Program-made: the position numbers and the translations under genes | Notes under the pieces: generated by a model | What the model saw: only the letters and a program-made list of their open reading frames with translations | What the model was told of the DNA's origin: nothing | Database searches by the model: none | Shown here: one piece after another, positions 1 through 7,684 of the stretch | Layout of the letters: every line of letters starts with the position of its first letter | Position numbering within the stretch: position 1 is the stretch's first letter | NCBI GenBank assembly: GCA_017301975.1 | Contig: JAFLEI010000021.1 | Span: 62,001 to 126,000 of the forward strand | Length of the DNA stretch: 64,000 bases | From: Verrucomicrobiota bacterium | GTDB taxonomy: Bacteria > Verrucomicrobiota > Verrucomicrobiia > Verrucomicrobiales > Verrucomicrobiaceae | Direction of reading: 5' to 3'

Positions 1-412
1 CCGACTGTAGAATCGTGGTCTGCATCTTGATGCCGTAGAAGCGGTACTCGCCACGCAGCTTGCGCAGTTCCACGGCTTGAGCGGCGGTGTTGCGCATGGG
101 ATCGGCCATGACGAAGGGCAGCATGCGTTTTCCCTCATCAGGAAAGAGCTCGTAGCATTCCTTCATGAGCCGCCGGTTTTCGAAGGCGTAGGGAATGTCC
201 TGCAGGCGGCCTTTTTCGTCCTTGATCTCATTCTGCATGAAGACGGTGACGTCCAGCGCGAGATGGCTGACGAAGGGAAACACGATCCAGCGATCCACGC
301 CTAGGGCGCGGCCTTCATCGTGCATGGCCACGAGGTGCTGGGCATAGGGGAAATCGCCGTGGAGGTAGAAGAGCAGGTCTGAGCCGACGTGGTTGTGGCA
401 GTCAATGATCAT
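1..412 (-). CDS. Amidohydrolase (amidohydrolase-2 family), 3' end outside window
   Basis: Reading the minus strand from an ATG at 412 gives an open frame of 137 codons that runs off the window edge. It opens MIIDCHNHVG, the metal-binding HxH motif at the start of the first barrel strand in amidohydrolase-2 (TIM-barrel) enzymes, and continues with typical barrel segments such as GVDRWIVFPF and YGIKMQT. No signal peptide is visible, so it is probably cytoplasmic. The start lies 11 bases after the stop of the amidohydrolase-aminotransferase gene, so it is the last visible gene of the long minus-strand operon. It resembles the amidohydrolase half of that fusion. The reaction (hydrolysis, decarboxylation or lactonase-type) cannot be told from this fragment. 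Confidence 0.8.
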   Translation of the reverse strand, partial: MIIDCHNHVGSDLLFYLHGDFPYAQHLVAMHDEGRALGVDRWIVFPFVSHLALDVTVFMQNEIKDEKGRLQDIPYAFENRRLMKECYELFPDEGKRMLPFVMADPMRNTAAQAVELRKLRGEYRFYGIKMQTTILQS

Positions 413-423
413 GGATTTGGGAT

Positions 424-2706
424 TCAAACGAGTCGTGCAAAGCCTTGTTGCGGGCCTTGTGCGGCCTCCAGGGGAGTTTTAGAAACAATGGCGAGGGATT
501 CATCCAGTGCGGCGAGCATGTCTGCAACCATGGTCTCGGTGTGGGGCCATGTGACATAGAGCTGGCTGGACATCAAGAAGCCGCGCTGGAGCATGTGGCG
601 GATCATATGCTGTTTGGCGGCGGGATTGGCAAAACCTAGAGACGGCGCGCAGGGCATGCCGCCGATTTTGAGCTGAAGGTCCGGATGCCGCGCGGCGACT
701 TCCCGCAGACCAGACTGCAGGCGCCCGCCCATCTGCCACACTTTTTCCTGAACGCCCTCGCGCTGCATTTTACCAATGCATGCCAGCGAAGCCGCGGTGC
801 CCACGCCATCCGTCCAGTAGCTGCTGGAAATGAAGCTGCTGTTCGCTGCATCCATGACGGCGCTCTTGCCAATGATGGCCCCGGCAGGAAAGCCGTTGCT
901 CATGGCCTTGGCATAAACGGCGATGTCCGGCTCAATGCCGAGCCCGGGGGCGGCACCGGGAAAGCCAAAGCGCCAGCCACTGGTCACTTCATCCAGCAAA
1001 TACACGGCACCGGCGGCATGGCAGGCATCGATCACCTGCTGCATGAAACCATCTCGCGGCAGTTCGGAGCGCATGGGCTCCATCACCACGGCGGCCAGTT
1101 TGCCCTCCAGTTTTTGCAGGGCGGCCTTGAAGGAGGCGATGTCGTTGTAGCGGAAGGGCACGGCGGTGCCTGCGAGTTCTCTTGGGACTCCTAGCGGCTG
1201 AAGACCGGGCAGAAGGTGGCCATCGAGCGCGGCGTCATCACCGAGATTTGCAGCGAGATACCAGTCGCTCCAGCCATGGTAGCCACAGAAGGCGATGCCG
1301 CTTTTGCCGGTGGCCGCACGTGCAATGCGCACCGCAAGCCCGAGGGCCTCGCCGCCGCCGCGTGCGTAACGCACCTTGCCTGCCCAGGGATGCAGATCCA
1401 GCAGCACGTCTGCCAGCTTCACTTCGTCAGGTGAAGCCAGCGTAGCGTAGCTGCCGAGATTCACACGGCGCTTCACCGCAGCATTCACTTCGTCATCGGC
1501 ATGGCCGAGCAGGATGGCCCCGACGCCGCCGGTGAAGTCGGTGTAGCGGTTGTCATCGAGATCCCAAATGTTTGCACCCTTGGCACGCGAAAAATAGGAG
1601 GGCCAGGATTGGGGATCGAACAGATGCGCGCGCTTGGAAAGCAGGCCAGTGCCGCAGGAGATTTTGGTCTTCGCCTCTTCCCAGAGCTGCTGGCCGGAGT
1701 GATTTTCCCGGGCGGGCTTGAGCAGTCGCAACGCATTCTCGCGGAAGATGTCCTCCAGATCTGCCTGCGTCATGCCGGTGTCTTCGCAGGCTTCGCGCAG
1801 GCAAAGAAGCGACTCAATGCCCACGGTGGTATAATGACCAAAGATGGTCAGCTTGTCCCCGGTGATCTCAGGATGAATCCAGGTAAATCCATCGCCCTGC
1901 GTGATGCAGGAACCGCGCAGCTCGCTGACCATGTAGTCGCTCCCCCAGAGCACCCGACGCGGCCCCAGAATCTCAATTGCCGCGCGGAACGCGCCCGCCT
2001 GCGTCACCGCCGAGGTGTCCACCACGACGTTGTCTAGATCCACCAAATGATGCAATCCCTCACGGGCATGCCTGTAGTTGAACGAGCGCGCCACGTGTGC
2101 CAGGACGAGCTTGCAGCGCGGGTAGCGGCGGCAGAGACGACGGATCGCCTCCACATTGCGCGGATCGGTGATGCCATCTGCGAGCATGATGTGCAGCATC
2201 ATGATGCCGCCATGCTCGTGGCAGAGCTCCCACATCCACTCCGGGGCGAAGGATTCGATCTCAGCTTCCTTCGTATCAGGCACGTTTGCGTAGAGGCGGT
2301 AGGGCTTGATGCCGACAAACGTGCCGGTGAGCAGGAGACGCCGGACCTCGGCGGGGTCATCTGTGGGTGCGGCGAGGACGAGGGCGCGGGAATTGCCCGT
2401 GGCATTCACCTGGGACTGCAGCCAGGCATTCTCCCCTGCCCTGTCATTGCCGGCGCTGGGGTAGCCGAAGAACAGGCCCTCCACCTGACGGTCCGGTAGC
2501 CACAGGCGCATGGCAGCCTGGAAGTCCTGCATGCCGTAGCCGCGATTCTCTTCCAGAAAAACCGGGCGGTTCCCCTGCGCGAAATGGCGCGAGTGGAAGA
2601 GATGGGTGTGAACATCGAAGACCTTGGCTGGCACGAAGCCGTCAATGGCGCGGTGAAGCAGCTTGCGATCTGTGTCGTTGAGTTCGGTGACGAGTTTGAG
2701 CGACAT
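424..2706 (-). CDS. Amidohydrolase / class III aminotransferase fusion protein
   Basis: A 760-residue protein joining two complete enzymes. Residues ~20-355 are an amidohydrolase-2 barrel: the HTH of VFDVHTHLFHS, then MMLHIM, VLAHVAR and the late barrel motif WGSDYM. Residues ~390-760 are a fold-type I, class III aminotransferase of the glutamate-1-semialdehyde aminomutase type: GGGEALGLAVRIAR, FCGYHGWSDW, the PLP-ring Asp in LLDEVTSGWRFG, and AKAMSNG with the Schiff-base lysine. The start at 2706 (MSLKLV) is preferred to the upstream ATG at 2811, because the latter would overlap the preceding gene by 100 bases; from 2706 the gap is 5 bases. No signal peptide. It may remove or move an amino group on a sugar-derived substrate and hydrolyse it with the other domain. 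The substrate is unknown. It lies in the same operon as a second, separate amidohydrolase. Confidence 0.85.
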   Translation of the reverse strand: MSLKLVTELNDTDRKLLHRAIDGFVPAKVFDVHTHLFHSRHFAQGNRPVFLEENRGYGMQDFQAAMRLWLPDRQVEGLFFGYPSAGNDRAGENAWLQSQVNATGNSRALVLAAPTDDPAEVRRLLLTGTFVGIKPYRLYANVPDTKEAEIESFAPEWMWELCHEHGGIMMLHIMLADGITDPRNVEAIRRLCRRYPRCKLVLAHVARSFNYRHAREGLHHLVDLDNVVVDTSAVTQAGAFRAAIEILGPRRVLWGSDYMVSELRGSCITQGDGFTWIHPEITGDKLTIFGHYTTVGIESLLCLREACEDTGMTQADLEDIFRENALRLLKPARENHSGQQLWEEAKTKISCGTGLLSKRAHLFDPQSWPSYFSRAKGANIWDLDDNRYTDFTGGVGAILLGHADDEVNAAVKRRVNLGSYATLASPDEVKLADVLLDLHPWAGKVRYARGGGEALGLAVRIARAATGKSGIAFCGYHGWSDWYLAANLGDDAALDGHLLPGLQPLGVPRELAGTAVPFRYNDIASFKAALQKLEGKLAAVVMEPMRSELPRDGFMQQVIDACHAAGAVYLLDEVTSGWRFGFPGAAPGLGIEPDIAVYAKAMSNGFPAGAIIGKSAVMDAANSSFISSSYWTDGVGTAASLACIGKMQREGVQEKVWQMGGRLQSGLREVAARHPDLQLKIGGMPCAPSLGFANPAAKQHMIRHMLQRGFLMSSQLYVTWPHTETMVADMLAALDESLAIVSKTPLEAAQGPQQGFARLV

Positions 2707-2711
2707 GGCGG

Positions 2712-4223
2712 TCAGTCGTTGAGGTAGATGGCATAGACCTTGGCGGCGCTGCCGGATGGGAAGTTCACGCGCAGTGCGAGTTTTTTGCCGGAGGGCAAGG
2801 GCTTCGACCATGAGATGGTTTCATTCACGCCATTGGTCCTTACTTTGGATTCATAGCCTTCAAGCGGATGATCCAGGTGGTCAAGGAGTTGAACCGTCAG
2901 CGGCGTCTCGGGTGTGTTGCCATCTACATTCAAGGCAACCTCCTTTGCGGTGAAGGGGCTGGTGATGAAGTGGCCCTCCTCCTCCGCGACCTTGCGGGAG
3001 AGGGAGCCGAAGCCATCGCGGCGGAGGGTGGCGAGGCCGATGTCCATGTGCTCCAGCTCACCACCGGTGTTCCAGTGGGAATACCAGATCATGGTCTTGT
3101 CTCCTTCATTCACGAAGGCATGGCCTTGAAGGATCGCGATGTCGTCCCATTCGCCTTCTTTGCCCCTTGGGATGATTTGGAAACCGGGCACTGGCTCGCG
3201 ATAATGCACGCCGTCGTTGCTGATCATGAGGCCAAGATCCACGCGCACGCCGTAGTTCCAGCTTTTGCCTTTGGGTGGTGGCTGCTCTGCATCCTGCCAC
3301 ATGCCGTGCAGGCCGACCATGACATTGCCGCGATTCCACAAGCCCGCGCCCATGTGCATCTGCTGGCCTTTGACGGGCGGATTGGAGAGCTGGCCGGGGC
3401 GCGCGTAGGAGAAGGCTTTGGCTTTGGACCAGGTGACGAAATCCGGTGAGCGATAGGCGAGCATGTCGCGGCCGATGTCTCTGCCATCCGCACGCCATGA
3501 CCAAGGGCTGAGAAGCTGGCCGGTGGCGTAGTAGAAGTCTCCGAAACGATAGAGACCGCTGACTTCAAAGCGTTCGCCGCCTGCATTCGCGGGGCGGTCG
3601 CCGACGCATTTCCATGACAGGCCGTCTGCGCTGGTGGCGGTGACAAACGAGCCCCAGCGTTTTTCGTTGGGGCCGATCTTGCTGCGGCCGCCTTTGACTT
3701 CGTCGATGGGCATGTGGGCGATGTAGGCGCACTTGTAGCGTTTCGTGGCGTCCGGCTCATCGGGCTCGTAGAGCACGGTGAGGAAATCATTCACGCGGGT
3801 CATGGAGTGCGGCTCGCCCTCGATGAGGCAGATGTTGTTCTTCTTGCTGCCATTGAACTCGACGAGGCCGAGATCGGGCTTGGTCCAGATGATGCCGTCC
3901 TTGCTTTCTGCGTAGCACATGGGCCGCCACCAGCCGGGGGCCTGGCCTTTCTCGATCTTTGGCTCGTGCATGCCGAGGTACCACATGCGGAAGGTGTCGC
4001 CTTGTTTGATGACAGTGCCGTAGAGCACGGCGTGGCCGTGATCGGGCGAGCCCGGGGGGCCGCTGCGGAGCACGGGATTTTGCGGATGTTTTTGCGCGGT
4101 CTCCAGGGTGAGTTTGAGATTGTGCTGCCAGGCGATGTTGTGATCGTCGAAGGCGAAGTAGACTTGTTCAGCGGCCTGAAGATGGAGCGTCAGAGCGGCG
4201 AGGATGCAAAGGGTGAGCTTCAT
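2712..4223 (-). CDS. Secreted glycoside-hydrolase-like five-bladed propeller protein
   Basis: 503 residues with a signal peptide (MKLTLCILAALTLHLQAAEQ). The body has the repeated blades of the GH32/43/130-like furanosidase superfamily: FRMWYLGMHEP, CYAESKDGIIWTKPDLGL, TATSADGLSWKCVGDRP, MISNDGVHYREPVPGF and MIWYSHW. Proteins of this type are common in Planctomycetes and Verrucomicrobia and are usually annotated only as glycosyl hydrolase family proteins. A distant relative lies at 6206-7684 in the same operon, so the pair probably acts on related linkages outside the cytoplasm. Upstream is a 318-base gap, the only sizeable gap in the operon, so this gene may have its own promoter or follow an attenuator. 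Catalytic residues cannot be assigned from sequence alone. Confidence 0.75.
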   Translation of the reverse strand: MKLTLCILAALTLHLQAAEQVYFAFDDHNIAWQHNLKLTLETAQKHPQNPVLRSGPPGSPDHGHAVLYGTVIKQGDTFRMWYLGMHEPKIEKGQAPGWWRPMCYAESKDGIIWTKPDLGLVEFNGSKKNNICLIEGEPHSMTRVNDFLTVLYEPDEPDATKRYKCAYIAHMPIDEVKGGRSKIGPNEKRWGSFVTATSADGLSWKCVGDRPANAGGERFEVSGLYRFGDFYYATGQLLSPWSWRADGRDIGRDMLAYRSPDFVTWSKAKAFSYARPGQLSNPPVKGQQMHMGAGLWNRGNVMVGLHGMWQDAEQPPPKGKSWNYGVRVDLGLMISNDGVHYREPVPGFQIIPRGKEGEWDDIAILQGHAFVNEGDKTMIWYSHWNTGGELEHMDIGLATLRRDGFGSLSRKVAEEEGHFITSPFTAKEVALNVDGNTPETPLTVQLLDHLDHPLEGYESKVRTNGVNETISWSKPLPSGKKLALRVNFPSGSAAKVYAIYLND

Positions 4224-4261
4224 GGGGGGAATTGTGATGCCGGGGGAGGGTCTTGCGAGTT

Positions 4262-4289
4262 TAAAACGTTGGTCCGGTGGACGGACCAG
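4262..4289 (-). terminator. Possible weak terminator or attenuator hairpin
   Basis: A perfect 7-bp stem, TGGTCCG/CGGACCA, with a 5-base loop at 4271-4289. Read on the minus strand it is followed by ACGTTTTAAAC, a short T-run. It lies 48 bases before the next gene in the operon, so it may attenuate rather than end transcription. Confidence 0.35.
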
Positions 4290-4354
4290 GGAGGAGAATG
4301 CACTGTTGAGCTTTGACTTGTTCCGGACAGACTCCGCAGCAGCCAGAATCCAGA

Positions 4355-4370
4355 ACGAGCTAAAGCTCGT
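4355..4370. repeat. REP-like hairpin ACGAGCTAAAGCTCGT (copy 1)
   Basis: Perfect 6-bp inverted repeat around a TAAA loop, followed by GAGTAC. A second copy at 52814-52829 has ATGAGC/GCTCAT with the same loop and is followed by GAGCAC. The paired change (C-G to T-A at the second stem position) preserves pairing. Both copies lie between genes. Confidence 0.6.
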
Positions 4371-4541
4371 GAGTACTTTGGCAGGCTTCTTGGAGTGCTT
4401 GCGGAGAGCGTGGGCGTGATGGCGCTTGCGCGGGCTGGCGTGTGTGATGTGGTTGGAGAACCTTTTTCACCCTGCGAAAGCGGTAGCTGCGATGCAGGCT
4501 TGCGCCTTGCATCTGCGCGACGGCACTCCAAAACGGTGGCG

Positions 4542-6209
4542 CTAATCGGTGCTGAGATCGGAGAAGAGGACGCACCAGTTCCAGAGGGGGTAGGGCTGGC
4601 CGGTGCGGGTGCCGTAGGCGGGGTCGGCGAAGGTGTGGGTGGAGGGCGCGGGATCGGAGTCGCGCAGGTTGCCGTAGCTGAAGGAGCGCTGGGTGACGAT
4701 TTCTTGTCCGGCTGTGAAGGAGATGTTGTCCCGGAGTTCGCGGGGATCGTAGCGCAGGACGGTGACGCCGTTTTCCTCACTTGTGCCCCGGATGGCGACG
4801 CGGGTGGTCAGGCCTGAAAGGCTGGTGACGAAGAAGGCACCTTCTGCGAGCAGGGGCTTGAGTTGAGCGGTGAAGCTGCTCTTGAGCAGCAGTTCTGCGG
4901 TATGATCCGGGCCGCTGCGCAATGAGGCTATTGGGCCGAGCGCCTGTGCAAATGGATGACCGTAGCTGACGCTGCAGGTCTGGCCTGCGGGCAGTGGACG
5001 GGCGAAGCGGAGGCGCACCTGAGCGGGGGCGGAAACTTCCACTGTCGTGAGGGTGAGTAATGCTCCTGTGGTGTCGCGCACGCGAAAACCGCAGAGGGAG
5101 GTGAAGCCATCCTTGGTGGCGATTTCCTGACGTGCGAGGAAGGTGGTATCGAGCACGAGAGGTGGATGTGGCACGGTGAAGTCGAGGAGGATGCTGGAGC
5201 GATCGGTGGCGAGTTTTGCAGAGCGCGGGCGCAGGGGCTGCCAGTCTTCGCCGCGATCGAGCACACGGTGCATGACTTTGCCGACTTGTTCGCCCCACCA
5301 GCGCTCGCCATCGGCGGAGAGATGGATGGGGTCGCCATGGCGGTCTGGCTTTGTGCGGCTGTTGATAGCGCTGGGCACGGCGTAATGGGGACCGACGAGC
5401 CAGATGTTTTGATCGGCATCTGCCGCCATGAGCTGTGCTTCGCCCGCTGGGCCGAGGGTCTGATAGGTGAACATGGGCAGCTCGCCGCCCTGCTCTGTGA
5501 TGGCGCACAGATCTGCCGACCATTGTTTGCGATAGGCGATGAGTTGATCGCGATACCAGGCGAGTCCTGCGGGGCGTGTCAGTTCGGCATCCCAGCGTGT
5601 GGGCACGAGGCTGCCGGTGGGGCCACCATTGCCTTCTCCCTGCATCCAGTAGAGGGCGGCGATGCGGAAATTTGCACCCATCGTTTTGGCCTGTGCCATG
5701 GCACGGCGTGCATCGTCAAGACTGGTGCGGTAGTAGCCGCCGCCGTGACGGCGTGACTCGGGTGTGCGTGGATCGGTGGAGAGATCGGCGATGGAGAGCT
5801 CTTGAATTTGACGACCGCCCTGCCCTGCATAGGCGACGAGAAAGCGTGGGGCAGACTGTGTTATGCGCGCCTTGTCATTTCCGAAGCGCGCGGATTGCCA
5901 GTGGTCGGCCATGCCATTCGCAACAGTCTCCCCGAGGCCGCCGTTTGTCTGCGCGCGAAGGGGCACGAGCTTGAACAACTCTGCGGGACGCAGCTCGGGT
6001 GTGGCTGAATTGTCCTTGGGAAGCCAGGTGCGCACGCCGCGCTGGAAGGCGAGATTTCTCCAGCCGGTGTCTTCATTGGTGACGATGGGGAGGGACTCCG
6101 AGCCATCGCACAAGGACTGGCCCATCATCCAGATGCCGGAGATTTTTGGCGCTGTATCCGCAGCACCAGCCAGCCCCACGAGCGCGAGGAGCATGAAGTG
6201 ATGTTTCAT
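4542..6209 (-). CDS. Secreted sialate O-acetylesterase-like SGNH hydrolase
   Basis: 555 residues with a short signal peptide (MKHHFMLLALVGLAGAADTA). The SGNH blocks are clear: block I MMGQSLCDG with Ser32 as nucleophile, block III LYWMQGEGNG, and block V IHLSADGERWWGEQ. This matches the SASA/DUF303 carbohydrate-esterase family, which removes O-acetyl groups from sialic acids or plant and algal glycans. A C-terminal beta-sandwich-like region of ~200 residues follows. The start overlaps the stop of the upstream propeller gene by 4 bases (ATGA, 6206-6209), which supports translational coupling. Probably extracytoplasmic, removing acetyl groups ahead of the glycosidases. The exact ester is unknown. 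Confidence 0.8.
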   Translation of the reverse strand: MKHHFMLLALVGLAGAADTAPKISGIWMMGQSLCDGSESLPIVTNEDTGWRNLAFQRGVRTWLPKDNSATPELRPAELFKLVPLRAQTNGGLGETVANGMADHWQSARFGNDKARITQSAPRFLVAYAGQGGRQIQELSIADLSTDPRTPESRRHGGGYYRTSLDDARRAMAQAKTMGANFRIAALYWMQGEGNGGPTGSLVPTRWDAELTRPAGLAWYRDQLIAYRKQWSADLCAITEQGGELPMFTYQTLGPAGEAQLMAADADQNIWLVGPHYAVPSAINSRTKPDRHGDPIHLSADGERWWGEQVGKVMHRVLDRGEDWQPLRPRSAKLATDRSSILLDFTVPHPPLVLDTTFLARQEIATKDGFTSLCGFRVRDTTGALLTLTTVEVSAPAQVRLRFARPLPAGQTCSVSYGHPFAQALGPIASLRSGPDHTAELLLKSSFTAQLKPLLAEGAFFVTSLSGLTTRVAIRGTSEENGVTVLRYDPRELRDNISFTAGQEIVTQRSFSYGNLRDSDPAPSTHTFADPAYGTRTGQPYPLWNWCVLFSDLSTD

Positions 6210-7684
6210 GGCATGAACTGGAATGAGAAGATGTCGGCGTCCTTCATGGAGAAGCGCAGACGCAATGTCTTCCCGGCGAGCGTGCTGACATCGGAACCGG
6301 ATTTCCAGGTGACTTTGCGGTCCAGCTCATTGCCGATCTGCATCACGCATTCCTCCAGGCCGAAGCCGGGGACGGGTTTGCCATCGGCATCTTCAAAGCC
6401 GACTTTCACGCCACCGGCGGCGGAGGTGGAGAAATTCAGCGAGAGCTCGCGCCCGGTAAAGATGAGTGGTTTGGTGATGGCGTGACCGCCAGCGTAGCCG
6501 CAATGCAGCGAGGCAAAGCCGTCCGTGCGCAGGGAGTAGCGGCGCATGTGCGCGGTGGGCTGCGCGTAGTCCTGATTCACAAAGACGGACATCTCATGCG
6601 GCCCGGTGGGCACCACATTGAGGGCGGGATAGTTGGTGCGGGAGACCCAGTTCTGTGCGCCGATGCCACCACGGATGAAGCCTTCGAGAAAGGTGCGGTC
6701 GTACATGCCAACATGCGCAGCGCCCTCCGCGGGGCGCGTGGTCATGAAGATGGCGTCTGAGGTGTCCTTGAAATAGCCGGGGTTTACATGGATGGCGGCG
6801 GCCTGCTCATCCGTGAGCACGCGACGACCTGGCATGAAGCGCGCGGCGATGGCCACATACAGGTGTGGTGCACGGAAGTAGGGATGCGTTTGATTGGTGT
6901 ACAAATGCTCGACAGGGGCCTGCATGGAGGAATTGCGATACTCCATGAGCACGGGGGCGGACCAGGTGCGGAAGTCTTTGCTTTCGCTGCGGACGATGCG
7001 CCGGATGCCTCCCTCAAACACGCGGTAGTAGGCCACGTATTTGTCTTCTGCTGCAGACCAGAAGGGCACGTTTTGTGAATCGAACATGTATTTGTAGGGC
7101 ACCATGGCCTTGGTGATGACGGGCTCGGGGGTGATCTTTTCCCAGCGCAGGCCATCGGGGGATTTCCAGGCGGTGAGGCCGCCGCCTTCCATGGTGCCGC
7201 CGAAGGCTTTGAAGCGCTCGTCCTCGGGAACGCCGGGGCGTGTATCGCGGAAGGGGCTGAAGTTGTGCGTGGCGGTGTGTGCTTTCATGAGCACGACGTT
7301 GTTTTTGCGGGTGCCCATCACTTCATAGAGGCCGAGCTCGGGCTTGGTCCAGTGGCGACCGTCGGTGGATTCTGCGACGCAGGTCACTTCCTCCTCGCTG
7401 CCGTCTTTGTTGGCCACGGCCTTGCCACGGTAGTAGGCGCGCAGGCGGCCGTCTGCGAGTGTGACGAGGGTGGCATAGCCGCTGAAGAGGCCCTCCCATG
7501 GCTGGTCAAACTTGAAGGCCACGCCTTCATCACGCGGGGTCTGCTGTTGCAGGTGCGTGCCGCTGAAGCTTTCGAGCAGAAAGGAATCCGCAAACAGTTC
7601 GCGGCGGCTGCCGATGTTGGTTGGTGCATCGGCTGCGGCCAGGGGGCTGGCAAGCAGCAAGAGGGAGAGGAGCTGTGATTTCAT
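6206..7684 (-). CDS. Secreted glycoside-hydrolase-like propeller protein
   Basis: 492 residues with a signal peptide (MKSQLLSLLLLASPLAAADA). The N-terminal ~350 residues show propeller blades of the furanosidase-like superfamily: LFADSFLLES, RLRAYYRGKA, CVAESTDGRHWTKPELGLYE and AWKSPDGLRWEKI. The last ~100 residues form a beta-sandwich-like domain (FTGRELSLNFSTSAAGGVKV). It shares blade wording (ESxDGxxWTKPxLGL) with 2712-4223, which suggests an old duplication. ATGA overlaps occur at both ends (7681-7684 and 6206-6209). It probably acts outside the cytoplasm on a glycan; specificity is unknown. Confidence 0.75.
   Translation of the reverse strand: MKSQLLSLLLLASPLAAADAPTNIGSRRELFADSFLLESFSGTHLQQQTPRDEGVAFKFDQPWEGLFSGYATLVTLADGRLRAYYRGKAVANKDGSEEEVTCVAESTDGRHWTKPELGLYEVMGTRKNNVVLMKAHTATHNFSPFRDTRPGVPEDERFKAFGGTMEGGGLTAWKSPDGLRWEKITPEPVITKAMVPYKYMFDSQNVPFWSAAEDKYVAYYRVFEGGIRRIVRSESKDFRTWSAPVLMEYRNSSMQAPVEHLYTNQTHPYFRAPHLYVAIAARFMPGRRVLTDEQAAAIHVNPGYFKDTSDAIFMTTRPAEGAAHVGMYDRTFLEGFIRGGIGAQNWVSRTNYPALNVVPTGPHEMSVFVNQDYAQPTAHMRRYSLRTDGFASLHCGYAGGHAITKPLIFTGRELSLNFSTSAAGGVKVGFEDADGKPVPGFGLEECVMQIGNELDRKVTWKSGSDVSTLAGKTLRLRFSMKDADIFSFQFMP

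Larger units (their letters stand above)
4224..4541. other. 318-base intergenic gap within the long operon
   Basis: No credible gene is seen. The gap separates the sialate-esterase-like gene (stop at 4542) from the propeller gene (start at 4223) and is unusual for an operon whose other junctions are 28 bases or less. It holds two hairpins, listed separately: 4271-4289 and 4355-4370. It may be a site of partial termination or an internal promoter that splits the operon. Confidence 0.6.
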
